Positions 8,560 through 17,159 are shown, numbered from the stretch's first letter. The stretch: DNA of 64,000 bases from Caballeronia sp. Lep1P3 (GCF_022879595.1 NZ_CP084265.1:1550001-1614000); one strand, 5' to 3'. Translations and numbers: made by a program. Notes: a model not told the origin generated them from the letters alone.

Positions 8560-8636
8560 GGGTTCGCGTGCGGTTTGCGTCGGGTTCGCGTCTGGTTTGC
8601 GTCGGGTTTGCGTCGGGTTTGCGTCGGGTTTGCGTC
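8560..8636. repeat. 11-bp tandem repeat, seven units, between rbsB and rbsA
   Basis: Seven contiguous 11-bp units with consensus GGGTTTGCGTC. The last three are identical; the first four differ by one or two bases. It lies in the 260-base gap between the rbsB stop (8717) and the rbsA start (8456). A reading frame through it (8453-8647, minus) gives a period-11 Arg/Thr/Pro/Asp peptide that I do not believe is a gene. Confidence 0.95.
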
Positions 8637-8716
8637 TTTAACGGCATGATGGCCGCGAACTTGAGGACGAACGGTTCGCCGCCTCACGCTCGCAGCCACG
8701 CATCACGCGTTGCCGC

Positions 8717-9679
8717 TCACTTCGTCACGAGATCGACGGGCGTTTCGACGACCGTCGAGAGTTCCGACTGCTTCTTGTGCCCCGCGATCGCTTTCAGCGC
8801 CACGTCGATGCCGAAGACCGCCTGCTTCGCCGCGTACTGGTCGGCGGTGGCGAGCACGCGGCCGTCCTTGAGCATCGGCTTGATCGCGTTGATGTTGTCG
8901 TAGCCGACCACCTGCACCTTGCCCGCCTTGCCCGCCGCGCGCACCGCCGACACCGCGCCGATCGCCATGTTGTCGTTGCCGCACAGCAGCGCCTTCACGT
9001 TCGGATTCGCGTTCAGAATCTGCGAGGCGACCGCGTTGCCCTTGTCGATTTCCCAGTCGCCCGACTGCAGCGCGACGACCTTCATGCCGGCCGCGTCCAT
9101 CGCGTCCTTGAAGCCTGCGGTGCGCTGCTGGGCGTTGGTCGTCGTCGAGACGCCCTCGATGATGCCCACTTCGTCGCCCTTCTTGAGCCGCTTGGCGAGA
9201 TAGTCGCCGACCTGGCGAGCGCCCTTGCGGTTGTCCGGCCCGACGAACGGCACGTTCAGGTCCTTCGACTTGAGCACGTCCTGATCGAGCCGGTTGTCGA
9301 TGTTCACGACGATGATGCCCGCATCCGCCGCCTTCTTGATGACGGGCACGAGCGCTTTCGAATCGGCTGGCGCGATCACGATCGCATCGACCTTCGAGAC
9401 GATCATCTGCTCGACGATGCGGATTTGCGCGGCCGTGTCGGTCTCGTCCTTGATGCCGTTGGTGATGAGATCGAACTTGCCGCTGTTGTGCTGCTGATAG
9501 TCTTTCGCGCCGTTTTCCATCGTGAGGAAAAACTCGTTGGCGAGCGATTTCATCACGAGCGCGACCTTGGGCTTGCCGCCGCTCTGCGCGAACGCGGGCG
9601 ACGACGCAAATGGCAGCGCCGCGCACGCGGCGAGCGCGACGGCGGCGGACAGGACGCGACGGCGAATGGTCGAATTCAT
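8717..9679 (-). CDS. rbsB: Periplasmic ribose-binding protein
   Basis: A 320-residue RbsB-type substrate-binding protein. The signal peptide (RRR, then a hydrophobic stretch) is probably cleaved after the AFA motif near residue 31. The mature part begins KVALVMKSLANEFF, the usual sugar-binding first strand, followed by IVIAPADSKALVPVI, VNIDNRLD and the hinge region CGNDNMAIGAVSAV. A strong GGAGGAG site precedes the ATG at 9679. It is the first gene of the operon and probably the most highly expressed. Ribose is the likely ligand because rbsK and rbsR follow; rbsD (pyranase) is absent here. Confidence 0.93.
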   Translation of the reverse strand: MNSTIRRRVLSAAVALAACAALPFASSPAFAQSGGKPKVALVMKSLANEFFLTMENGAKDYQQHNSGKFDLITNGIKDETDTAAQIRIVEQMIVSKVDAIVIAPADSKALVPVIKKAADAGIIVVNIDNRLDQDVLKSKDLNVPFVGPDNRKGARQVGDYLAKRLKKGDEVGIIEGVSTTTNAQQRTAGFKDAMDAAGMKVVALQSGDWEIDKGNAVASQILNANPNVKALLCGNDNMAIGAVSAVRAAGKAGKVQVVGYDNINAIKPMLKDGRVLATADQYAAKQAVFGIDVALKAIAGHKKQSELSTVVETPVDLVTK

Positions 9680-9762
9680 GCGGATCTCCTCCAGGCTTTC
9701 GTTTGTGTTGTCGGCGCATGGCGTGAACCGGGCGCGGCTTCTCCAGCGCGCGGGCGCGGCGG

Positions 9763-9774
9763 TTCAACGTTTGC
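9763..9774. promoter_or_regulatory. Possible RbsR/LacI-type operator upstream of rbsB
   Basis: On the minus strand GCAAACGTTGAA contains the AAACGTT core with a central CG typical of LacI-family operators; the E. coli RbsR site has CGAAACGTTTCG. It lies about 85 bases upstream of the rbsB ATG. The outer bases are not symmetric. Weak. Confidence 0.3.
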
Positions 9775-9870
9775 CGTCGTCGATTCTCGTTGGTGGCGCG
9801 TGCGCGGTCAATCGGGCTAACGTGTACTGCGCGCTTAGGACACGCTTGGCGCTTGCCCGATCGCGCGCGG

Positions 9871-10152
9871 CTACAGTTCTCCGACGGACTCGCCTTCCAC
9901 TTCGCCGTCGACGATCCGGCGTCCGTAATCGATGCCCGCGCGCGTGGCGTCGATCGGGCTTTCGAACGGTTCCTGATCGGGCACGCCGAACATCGCGGAG
10001 CGGCCGCTTTCGCCCGCTGCGCTGCGGGAAATGGTAACGAAGATGTCGAAGTGGCGCGGACCGTCTTCGGGTTCGTCGCGCTCTTTCGCGCGGCGCATGG
10101 CCTGAACATGGATTTCAAAGCCCTTGTAATGATCGGCGAGCGGCGTAGACAT
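9871..10152 (-). CDS. Small conserved hypothetical protein
   Basis: A 93-residue soluble acidic protein beginning MSTPLADHYKGFEIHVQAMRR; I do not recognise a named family. A central FDIFVTISR strand and the tail ATRAGIDYGRRIVDGEVEG suggest a small alpha/beta fold like DUFs with a 'GxxIDYGRRIIDG' C-terminus. The start at 10152 is favoured by GAAGGAG about 7 bases upstream; the frame also runs to 10215 without a good site. It is a single gene, convergent with nothing and divergent from psiF. Confidence 0.7.
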   Translation of the reverse strand: MSTPLADHYKGFEIHVQAMRRAKERDEPEDGPRHFDIFVTISRSAAGESGRSAMFGVPDQEPFESPIDATRAGIDYGRRIVDGEVEGESVGEL

Positions 10153-10304
10153 GAAGCGGCTCCTTCTTTCGTGAGGGAAGCGGCGAGCGCCTGCGGAAAT
10201 GACGTTATCGCACACTCAGTTGAAAATCGCTTTGCCATAATGCGCGGGCGAGTGCCGATACTCGCTCATTCAACAAAAATCGTCATTCACTCAGGGAGCG
10301 TTAC

Positions 10305-10607
10305 ATGAGCATTCGAGCTACTGCCGTCATCGCCGTTTTGAGTCTCGCGCTGGGCGCGAACGCCTCGTTTGCGGCCAACAGCCAGCAATCGAAAATGTCC
10401 GACTGCAACAAACAGGCGAGCGACAAGAAAGGCGACGACCGCAAGGCGTTCATGAAAAGCTGCCTGTCGAGCGCGTCCGCGCCCGCCGCCGCGTCCGCGC
10501 CGATGACCCAGCAGCAGCGCATGAGCGCGTGCAACACTCAGGCGTCGGGCAAGAAAGGCGACGACCGCAAGGCGTTCATGAAGAGTTGCCTGAGCAGCAA
10601 GGGCTGA
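10305..10607 (+). CDS. psiF: PsiF-repeat secreted protein
   Basis: A 100-residue exported protein. The signal peptide is about 1-23 (ends ANASFAA). It carries two PsiF repeats of the form MSxCNxQAS-x-KKGDDRKAFMKSCLSS, separated by an Ala/Pro linker. PsiF is phosphate-starvation-inducible in E. coli; its function is unknown. The two repeats share 33 identical bases (10424-10456 and 10550-10582), implying recent duplication or gene conversion. GGGAG lies upstream of the ATG, and a CATAAT box at 10236-10241 may be the -10. Confidence 0.85.
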   Translation: MSIRATAVIAVLSLALGANASFAANSQQSKMSDCNKQASDKKGDDRKAFMKSCLSSASAPAAASAPMTQQQRMSACNTQASGKKGDDRKAFMKSCLSSKG

Positions 10608-10842
10608 AACGTTTCGCGCTTTCGTTCGTAGAAGACGCGCCGCGCCGTTCGCGCGCGGCCACGCTCTTTCCGCTTTGCGCTGCCTGCCAGCGGATATTGC
10701 ACTGCACCCAAGCAAGTGATTCGCAGCGTCGTCGTTTTCTCATAAGATGGCGCGAAGGCGGCCCTTCGAAGATCAATACAAGAAACACGCCATCGGCCGC
10801 CGTTCGTCTAGCGTGGCGCGAAGCCTCGCGTGGAGGCAACGG

Positions 10843-11313
10843 ATGGCATGGAAACAGAAGAACCGCTGGTTCCGGCGATGGCTGGTGACGATCACCTTCT
10901 GGGCCGTGCCCGTGATGATCGTCGCGGTCAACGAAGTGCGCGAGGAGATGGCCTACAACACGGTGGATCTCCAGAAGTCGCTCTCGACATGGGAACTGAC
11001 CGACGCGCAGCGGGCCACCGGTGCCGCCGCGCGCTGTCACGGCGCGCCGGACGAGGCGCGCGCCGCGGGCTGCCCCGCCGACATCCTGCTGGCCAATGCG
11101 TCGAAGCACCAGGAAGCGCTCGACGAATACGCGCATCGCAAGGCGACGCTCGCTGACTATCTGTGGCACGCGTTCGTCGGCTATTGGGTGGTGCCGGCCC
11201 TGTTTCTGCTTGCCGTCGGCATGGTGATCGGCGGCATCAAACGGGCGTTGAGACGCCCGCAGCGCGCGACTGCGCCTACTCCTCCTACGAAAGTAAAAAC
11301 GACGAGCCAGTGA
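10843..11313 (+). CDS. Small two-TM membrane protein, unknown function
   Basis: 156 residues. A basic N-terminus (MAWKQKNRWFRRW) precedes TM1 (about 14-30, VTITFWAVPVMIVAV). A periplasmic-side loop with two Cys (RCHG and GCPAD, possibly a disulfide) follows, then TM2 (about 117-137, FVGYWVVPALFLLAVGMVIGG) and a basic Pro/Thr-rich tail. I chose the ATG at 10843 because GGAGGC lies just upstream; the frame extends to 10747 with no such site. I do not recognise the family. It stands alone between psiF and the SYLF gene. Confidence 0.7.
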   Translation: MAWKQKNRWFRRWLVTITFWAVPVMIVAVNEVREEMAYNTVDLQKSLSTWELTDAQRATGAAARCHGAPDEARAAGCPADILLANASKHQEALDEYAHRKATLADYLWHAFVGYWVVPALFLLAVGMVIGGIKRALRRPQRATAPTPPTKVKTTSQ

Positions 11314-11545
11314 AACGACGCGTCCGGGTACGGTCGTTGCTACTCGCTACGGCGGCGTTTTTGCCGTCACCGTGAACGGCGAGGCGAAATCGATGCAGGG
11401 CTTCAGGCAGCGGCGACAAGGAAAGCGGTCAAAAGTGGGAGATTGTCACGTCACGGCAATGTTCCGGACGAGGCGAGGCGCGTTGCGCGCGCCGCACACG
11501 GGCGATCCCTGCCCCGGCGAGACTCGCGTTTCCTTGTCGCTGTGC

Positions 11546-11551
11546 TATAAC
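11546..11551 (+). promoter_or_regulatory. Candidate extended -10 box for the SYLF lipoprotein gene
   Basis: TGTGCTATAAC: a TATAAC hexamer preceded by TGC, i.e. an extended -10, about 55 bases upstream of the ATG. No good -35 at 17 bases. The rest of the gap 11314-11608 shows no gene. Confidence 0.4.
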
Positions 11552-11608
11552 TTGGCGTGCCTCACCCTCCCGCTCTATGGGGTTTCCTAAATTCCACGAT
11601 GGAGAACA

Positions 11609-12202
11609 ATGATGCAAAGACGAAACTTCATGCTCAAGTCGACGGCCGTGTTGGCGCTGGGAGGCCTCGCGCTTGCCGGTTGCACGACGAATTCGAACAC
11701 CGGCGCTGAAAAAGCGGCCGGCAACGCCGACGACCGCCGCTCTATCGACGCCGATGTCGACGGCACGATCCAGCGCCTCTACGCAACCGTTCCCGGCTCG
11801 CGCGAACTGGTCGCGAAGTCGCGCGGCATTCTGGTGTTCCCGTCGGTGATTCAGGCGGGCTTCATCGTCGGCGCGCAATACGGCAAGGGCGCGCTGCGCG
11901 TGGGCGGCGGCACCGTCGGCTATTACAGCACGACCTCCGGCTCGTTCGGCCTGCAGGCGGGCGCGCAGTCGAAGGCGCTGATCTTCCTGTTCATGACGCA
12001 GGACGCGCTCGACAAATTCCGCAATTCCGATGGCTGGTCCGCGGGCGCCGACGCATCGGTTGCGCTCGTGAAGATGGGCGCGAACGGCGCCGTCGATACG
12101 ACCACCGCCACGAAGCCGGTCGAAGCGTTCGTGCTGACGAACGCGGGCCTCATGGCCGACGTGTCGCTGCAAGGCACGAAGGTGTCGCGCCTCAAGATGT
12201 AA
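11609..12202 (+). CDS. SYLF-domain lipoprotein (BPSL1445 type)
   Basis: A 197-residue lipoprotein. The signal peptide has lipobox LAGC (Cys about residue 25) and is followed by a SYLF (YSC84-like) domain with GILVFPSVIQAGFIVGAQYG and GYYSTTSGSFGLQAGAQSKA. SYLF domains bind lipids or membranes. This architecture is annotated in Burkholderia as the BPSL1445 family, an antigenic outer envelope protein of unknown role. GGAGAACA precedes the start; the second Met is an equally possible start. A strong intrinsic terminator follows. Confidence 0.88.
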   Translation: MMQRRNFMLKSTAVLALGGLALAGCTTNSNTGAEKAAGNADDRRSIDADVDGTIQRLYATVPGSRELVAKSRGILVFPSVIQAGFIVGAQYGKGALRVGGGTVGYYSTTSGSFGLQAGAQSKALIFLFMTQDALDKFRNSDGWSAGADASVALVKMGANGAVDTTTATKPVEAFVLTNAGLMADVSLQGTKVSRLKM

Positions 12203-12236
12203 CGCACGCGCGTTCTTCGGTCGGCTAAAAGCATGA

Positions 12237-12281
12237 CCGCCGTGCGGCGCGACTCAGGTCGCGCCGCACGGCGGTTTTTTT
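12237..12281 (+). terminator. Strong intrinsic terminator after the SYLF gene
   Basis: A perfect 17-bp stem (12237-12253 with 12258-12274) around a TCAG loop, followed by seven T. It ends the SYLF transcript and sits just beyond the 3' end of the convergent glycosyltransferase gene. Confidence 0.95.
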
Positions 12282-12289
12282 CTTGGCGA

Positions 12290-13357
12290 TCAAGTGCTGG
12301 CGCGATCGATCAGCTTGAACCGCGCGCGCTTCTGGGCGCGGACGACTGCCTGATACGCATCGAGATACTGGCGCGCCATCCGATGCGACGTGAAGCGCTC
12401 CTCGAAGCGCCTGCGCACGCCCTCGCGCGGCAGCGTATGCAGCCGGTTCACGGCGGCGACCGCGCCGATCTCGTCCTCGACGATGAACCCCGACACGCCC
12501 TCGTCCACCACTTCCGGCACCGCGCCGCGATTGAACGCGATCACCGGCGTGCCGCACGCCATCGCCTCGATCATCGCGAGGCCGAACGGCTCCGGCCAGT
12601 CGATCGGAAACAGAAGCGCGTGCGCGCCCGAGAGGAAGTCGGCTTTCTGGCTGTCGTTGATTTCGCCGATGAATTCGACGTAAGGCAGTTCCAGCAGCGG
12701 CGCGATCTCGCGCTCGAAGTACTCGTGGTCGGCGGCATCGACCTTGGCGGCGATCTTGATTGGCAAACCGCAGCGCCCGGCGATGCGAATCGCCGTATCG
12801 ACGCGCTTTTCCGGCGAAATGCGCCCGAGAAACGCCAGGTACTTCTGCTCGACCGGTTGCGGCACGTAGAGCTTTTCGGGCAGCCCGTGATACACGGTCG
12901 AGATCCACTTCGCCTGCGGCAGCGGATGACGCTGCGAATCCGAAATGGACACGACCGGCGCGGTGTTGAACGTGTCGAACACCGGCTGCTGCTCGGGCAA
13001 GTCGAGCCGTCCGTGCAGCGTCGTGATGAAAGGCGTCTCCTGCCGGTTGAACAGCGAAAACGAGTAATAGTCCATGTGGAAGTGCAGCACGTCGAACTCT
13101 TCGGCGCGACGGCGCACCAGTTCCATCAGCAACATGTGCGGCGCGATGCGGTCCCGGATGGCCGGATCGAGGCGCAGCGCGCGCGGCCAGACGGCTTCGA
13201 GCTTCGCCGTGGTCTGCGAATCGCCGGTTGCGAAGAGCGTGACATCGTGGCCTAGCTCGACGAGCGCCTCGGTGACATAGGACACGACGCGTTCGGTGCC
13301 GCCGTACAGCTTCGGCGGGACGGATTCGGTCAGCGGGGCAATCTGGGCAATTCTCAT
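12290..13357 (-). CDS. Family 4 glycosyltransferase
   Basis: A 355-residue GT-B retaining glycosyltransferase. The N-terminal acceptor domain has PKLYGGTERVVSYV. The C-terminal nucleotide-sugar domain has FLGRISPEKRVDTAIRIA and the family motif EPFGLAMIEAMACGTPVIAF, including the ExxxxxxxE pair. The start at 13357 (MRIAQIAPL) is supported by GGAG 9 bases upstream; the upstream in-frame extension to 13540 is not protein-like. It follows otsA on the same strand after 239 bases. Donor and acceptor cannot be told. Confidence 0.85.
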   Translation of the reverse strand: MRIAQIAPLTESVPPKLYGGTERVVSYVTEALVELGHDVTLFATGDSQTTAKLEAVWPRALRLDPAIRDRIAPHMLLMELVRRRAEEFDVLHFHMDYYSFSLFNRQETPFITTLHGRLDLPEQQPVFDTFNTAPVVSISDSQRHPLPQAKWISTVYHGLPEKLYVPQPVEQKYLAFLGRISPEKRVDTAIRIAGRCGLPIKIAAKVDAADHEYFEREIAPLLELPYVEFIGEINDSQKADFLSGAHALLFPIDWPEPFGLAMIEAMACGTPVIAFNRGAVPEVVDEGVSGFIVEDEIGAVAAVNRLHTLPREGVRRRFEERFTSHRMARQYLDAYQAVVRAQKRARFKLIDRAST

Positions 13358-13596
13358 CGTTCTCGTCTCCATGCGATTTTTCGAGCCGCAGGCGTGCGTG
13401 CGCGCGCTCGTGTGTTCGTCGCGCGGAATCGAGTATGACAGCAGGCCGTAAGCCGGGCTAACGAGGTTTCCCCGAAGTCGCCTGTGCGTCCCGAACGCGC
13501 GATGACTGATTATCGCGGGGCAAACGCCGAGCGTAGACACCGGCTTGCACTTTCAGCCCTCTGTTACAGGCGGGAAACAATCGTTTCCAGCGGCTG

Positions 13597-14982
13597 TTAC
13601 CGGCGCCGCACGCCGCGCAGGTCGGCGATGAAGTTGTCGCGCCAGACGCCCAGATTGTGCTTGCGCAGCGCCGCCATGTTGGTTTCGTAGCGCTCGCGGC
13701 GCTCGGCGAGCGGCATCGCGAGGGAACGCCCGAGCGCGTCGCTCATGCCGACGACATCGTGCGGGTTGACCATCACCGCGCCCGTCATCTCGCCCGCCGC
13801 GCCCGCGAACTGCGAGAGCACGAGCACGCCGGGATCGTCCGGATTCTGCGCCGCGACGTATTCCTTCGCGACGAGATTCATGCCGTCGCGCAACGGCGTC
13901 ACCAAGCCGATCTGCGACTCGCGAAAAAGCGACATCAGTTTCCAGCGGTCGTAGCGCTGATTGAGGTAGCGGATCGGCGTGTAGTCGAGGCCGGAATACC
14001 GCCCGTTGATGCGCCCCGCTTCGTATTCGAGGTTCTGGCGAATCTGCTGATACGTTTCGACATCCGAACGCGTAGGCGGCGCGATCTGCACGAGCGTGAC
14101 GTTGCCGCGCCATTCCGGCGACTTCTCCAGAAAATGCTCGAAGGCGCGAAAGCGTTCGACGAGGCCCTTGGAATAATCGAGCCGGTCCACGCTCATGATG
14201 AGCTTGCGGCCTTCGAGACTTTGCTTCAGATCCATCACGTCCTGCCGCGCTTCGCCGCGCTGCGCCTGTTCCGCGATTTCATCGGGAAATACGCCGATGC
14301 GATACACGCCCGTCTTCAGGCTCCGCCCGAACGCTTCGACGCGGCCATCGTCGGTCGCGGTGCCGTGCGCGTGCCGCACGACGTAGTCGTGAAACGCGAT
14401 CTGGTCGCCTTCGGTCTGAAAGCCCACGACGTCGTAGCAGCACAGCGAACGCACGAGTTCCTCGTGCGGCGGAATGTTCAGCAAGATCTGCGGCGACGGA
14501 AACGGAATGTGCAGAAAGAAGCCGATGCGGTTGGTGATGCCCGCGCTGCGCAGCGCTTCGGCGGACGGGATCAGGTGATAGTCGTGCACCCAGATGACGT
14601 CGTCGGGCTCGAGCAGCTTGATGAGCTTGTGCGCGAGCCACGAATTCACGCGGCGGTAGCCCGCGTACTCGTCGCGATCGTAGACGGCGAGATCGTTGCG
14701 ATAGTGGAAGACGGGCCATAGCATCGCGTTGGAGAAGCCGCGATAGTACTGGTCGTAGTCCTTCTTCGGCAGCCCCACGGTGGCGAAGGTCACGGCGCCG
14801 TCCTGCACGAGCGCCGGGCCCTGATTCGCGACGCTTTCGCTCACTACGTCCCCGCTCCATCCGAACCAGACGCCGCCGCTGTCCTTGAGCGCGCCGAACA
14901 CGCCGACGGCGAGCCCGCCTGCGGAGCCCTTGGTTTCGGTCGGCGTGGCGACCCGGTTGGATACGACGACGAGACGGCTCAT
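13597..14982 (-). CDS. otsA: Trehalose-6-phosphate synthase
   Basis: A 461-residue GT20 enzyme that makes trehalose-6-phosphate from UDP-glucose and glucose-6-phosphate for osmoprotection. It contains VVSNRVA at the N-terminus, WVHDYHLIPSAEALR, the phosphate-binding SVDRLDYSKGLVER, and PLRDGMNLVAKEYVAAQ near the nucleotide site. Length matches E. coli OtsA. GAGGA lies 6 bases before the ATG at 14982, while the in-frame ATG at 14988 touches it, so 14982 is preferred. No trehalose-phosphatase (otsB) gene is in the window. Confidence 0.95.
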   Translation of the reverse strand: MSRLVVVSNRVATPTETKGSAGGLAVGVFGALKDSGGVWFGWSGDVVSESVANQGPALVQDGAVTFATVGLPKKDYDQYYRGFSNAMLWPVFHYRNDLAVYDRDEYAGYRRVNSWLAHKLIKLLEPDDVIWVHDYHLIPSAEALRSAGITNRIGFFLHIPFPSPQILLNIPPHEELVRSLCCYDVVGFQTEGDQIAFHDYVVRHAHGTATDDGRVEAFGRSLKTGVYRIGVFPDEIAEQAQRGEARQDVMDLKQSLEGRKLIMSVDRLDYSKGLVERFRAFEHFLEKSPEWRGNVTLVQIAPPTRSDVETYQQIRQNLEYEAGRINGRYSGLDYTPIRYLNQRYDRWKLMSLFRESQIGLVTPLRDGMNLVAKEYVAAQNPDDPGVLVLSQFAGAAGEMTGAVMVNPHDVVGMSDALGRSLAMPLAERRERYETNMAALRKHNLGVWRDNFIADLRGVRRR

Positions 14983-15131
14983 GTGCATTCCTCTTGCGAT
15001 TTTTTGTCTGACTTGCGTGACCAGTGTCTTCTTTTTCGACTAGCAAACCCCGTGCGGGTTTCCAAACTGGTGCGCAGTGTCAGGCTGGCGAGAAGCGGCC
15101 CGAGCCGAATCGGAGGCGCGCCCGCCTCAAG

Positions 15132-15488
15132 TCAGCGTTCCACCTTGCACGGAAACGCCTTGCCAAGTCCGAGCGAGACCATCGTGGTGGCGTTGAAGCT
15201 CGCCCTGTCGGGATTATCGGCGATGTACTTGCGCACCGCGTCCGTGAGTTGCTGCGGCTTCACGTCGGCCGGCAGGCAGAAGTACTGGCCGACCTGCGGC
15301 CCGGTCGTCCCGCCGATCGCTTCGATGGTGTTGTACACGCCATCGGCCGCGCCTTCGATGTAGGCGGCGCAGGCCGTGCGCGAATTGGGATCGGTCTTGG
15401 TGCACAGCTTGTTGAGATCGTTGCCGGTGAAAGCGAACGCGCAAAGCGGCGTCGCGAGTGCACAGGCGATGACGAATTCCCGCAGCAT
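15132..15488 (-). CDS. Rap1a/Tai-domain secreted protein
   Basis: 118 residues: a signal peptide (about 1-19, ending AFAF) then a small helical domain with four Cys (LCTK, TACAAYIEGAADG, FCLPADVKPQQL, AFPC), the pattern of the Rap1a/Tai immunity-protein family. Founding members protect against type VI secretion peptidoglycan amidases in the periplasm, but the domain is also common in genomes away from T6SS loci. No effector or T6SS gene is nearby. AAGGAA precedes the start. The next gene upstream, 86 bases away on the same strand, is a secreted ankyrin protein. Confidence 0.75.
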   Translation of the reverse strand: MLREFVIACALATPLCAFAFTGNDLNKLCTKTDPNSRTACAAYIEGAADGVYNTIEAIGGTTGPQVGQYFCLPADVKPQQLTDAVRKYIADNPDRASFNATTMVSLGLGKAFPCKVER

Positions 15489-15574
15489 GATCTTCCTTTT
15501 CTGTTGAGCGGCGGCTCGATGCGGCGGGTTCGCCGCGCCTCGCCGCTCTTCGCCTGTTCTATGGGGTTGCGGCG

Positions 15575-16312
15575 TTATTTTGACCCATTTGCGCCGCTTT
15601 GCGCAGCGCCGCCCTGCATGGCGTCGAGGCGCGCCTGCAGGCCCTCGGCGACATCCTTTTCGTTGTATTTGCGGGCGAAGTCCACGGCGGTCATGCCGAG
15701 CTGGTTCTTCACGCGCAGGTCGGCGCCCTCGTCGAGCAGCAGCTTGCATGTCGACAGATGCCCGCCGCGCGCCGCCATCATGAGCGGCGTGGTGCCGTTG
15801 GGCGACGCCGCGTCGATATACGCCGAATGGTCGACGAGAATCTTCACGATGTCGTCGTGGCCGTTGGTCGCCGCGTAATGCAGCGGCGTCCAGCCCTTCT
15901 TGTTCACTTCGGCTTCCTTCGCGATCAGCAGGTTCACGAAGTTGGCGTCGCCGTTGAGCGCGGCGATCATCATCGCGTTTTCGCCGGCGGCGTCGAGTTT
16001 TTCGAGGTCGATGTTCGGGTTGTCGGCGAGCAGCTGGCCGACCTTGTCGGATTTCTCGCGCGCCGCGATCACGAGGATCGGCGCGCCGGTGTTATCGACG
16101 GTATTCGGGTCCGCGCCTTGTGCGAGTTGTTTCTTGACCGACGAGATGTCGTCGAACTTCACGGCCTTGATGAGCGAGTCCACGGACGCGGCCCAGACCG
16201 GCTGGACGAATGCGCAGGCGGCGACGAGCGCGCCCGCGAAAAGGCCGCGCACGGCGGCGCGGTTGCGCGCGCCCGTTGCGCCGCGAGTGGAAACGATCGG
16301 GGAATTGTTCAT
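15575..16312 (-). CDS. Secreted ankyrin-repeat protein
   Basis: A 245-residue protein. A basic N-terminus and hydrophobic segment end at VWAA (about 41-44), a likely Sec signal. About five ankyrin repeats follow, the clearest being KKGWTPLHYAATNGHDDIVKILVDH and NGTTPLMMAARGGHLSTCKLLLDEG. It is predicted periplasmic and to work by protein binding; some periplasmic ankyrin proteins assist catalase or cytochrome peroxidase, but nothing here shows a partner. The start at 16312 has GAAGG upstream; the longer frame to 16480 overlaps tatD and was rejected. Confidence 0.85.
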   Translation of the reverse strand: MNNSPIVSTRGATGARNRAAVRGLFAGALVAACAFVQPVWAASVDSLIKAVKFDDISSVKKQLAQGADPNTVDNTGAPILVIAAREKSDKVGQLLADNPNIDLEKLDAAGENAMMIAALNGDANFVNLLIAKEAEVNKKGWTPLHYAATNGHDDIVKILVDHSAYIDAASPNGTTPLMMAARGGHLSTCKLLLDEGADLRVKNQLGMTAVDFARKYNEKDVAEGLQARLDAMQGGAAQSGANGSK

Positions 16313-16358
16313 GATGGACCTTCGGATTGCGTTGAGACAGCGGTTCGCCGGGGGCTTG

Positions 16359-17159
16359 TCACGCGAAAGCGGGATTCGCCGGGCGAGGGATCTTGAAAAG
16401 CCGGAAGAAGTTGTCGGTCGTGGCTGCCGCGACCGCTTCGTCGGTTTCCTCGCGCAACTGCGCGATGAAACGTCCGACATAACTCACGTAAGCAGGTTCA
16501 TTCGGCTTGCCGCGATACGGCACCGGCGCGAGATACGGCGAATCGGTTTCGATCAGAAGGCGCTCGAGCGGCACGCGCCGCGCGACATCCTGCACGTCGG
16601 TGGCCTTCTTGAACGTGACGATGCCCGACAGCGAGATATGAAAGTTTTGCGCGAGCGCGGCTTCGGCCACTTCCCACGGCTCGGTGAAGCAGTGCATCAC
16701 GCCGCCCGGCACGCTCGCACGCTCTTCCTGCATGATGCGCAACGTGTCGTCCGACGACGAGCGCGTATGGATGATGAGCGGCTTGCCCGTCGCGTGCGCG
16801 GCGCGGATGTGCGTGCGAAAGCGCTCGCGCTGCCATTCCATGTCGGCGATGCTGCGGCCTTCGAGCCGATAGTAGTCGAGCCCCGTCTCGCCGATCGCGC
16901 AAACTTTCGGATGCGCCGACAGTTCGACCAGTTCGGCCACGCTCGGCTCCTTCGCGTCCTCGTGGTCCGGATGCACGCCGACCGACGCGTACACGTTCTC
17001 GCAGCGCTCGGCGATATCGAGCACGGAAGGCAGCGTCTCCAGATCGACGGAAACGCACAGCGCATGCGTGACCGCGTGCTCGCGCATCTTGTCGAGCACG
17101 TCGGGCAGGCGGTCGGCGAGCCCTTCGAAGTTGATGTGACAGTGCGAATCGACGAACAT
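16359..17159 (-). CDS. tatD: TatD-family metal-dependent hydrolase
   Basis: 266 residues, TIM-barrel amidohydrolase fold. Metal ligands are visible as FVDSHCHINFEG at the start, IGETGLDYYR, HTRSSSDDTLRIM, MHCFTEP and ETDSPYLAPVPYRG. The family includes 3'-5' exonucleases and D-aminoacyl-tRNA hydrolases; this paralogue (YcfH type) is typically encoded next to holB and tmk, as here. Cytosolic. Confidence 0.92.
   Translation of the reverse strand: MFVDSHCHINFEGLADRLPDVLDKMREHAVTHALCVSVDLETLPSVLDIAERCENVYASVGVHPDHEDAKEPSVAELVELSAHPKVCAIGETGLDYYRLEGRSIADMEWQRERFRTHIRAAHATGKPLIIHTRSSSDDTLRIMQEERASVPGGVMHCFTEPWEVAEAALAQNFHISLSGIVTFKKATDVQDVARRVPLERLLIETDSPYLAPVPYRGKPNEPAYVSYVGRFIAQLREETDEAVAAATTDNFFRLFKIPRPANPAFA

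Noticed and set aside
8453..8647. Small frame encoding a period-11 Arg/Thr/Pro/Asp peptide
   Set aside because: It is just the 11-bp tandem repeat read through; no ribosome site, and its 3' end runs into the rbsA start.
12290..13540. N-terminal extension of the glycosyltransferase to 13540
   Set aside because: The extra residues do not resemble the family and GGAG supports the start at 13357.
15045..15061. AAACCC/GGGTTT hairpin as a terminator for the Rap1a gene
   Set aside because: Only a 6-bp stem, and the minus-strand sequence after it is A-rich rather than U-rich.
15489..15749. N-terminal extension of the Rap1a/Tai gene
   Set aside because: It overlaps the ankyrin gene, while the ATG at 15488 has a good ribosome site and a signal peptide directly after it.
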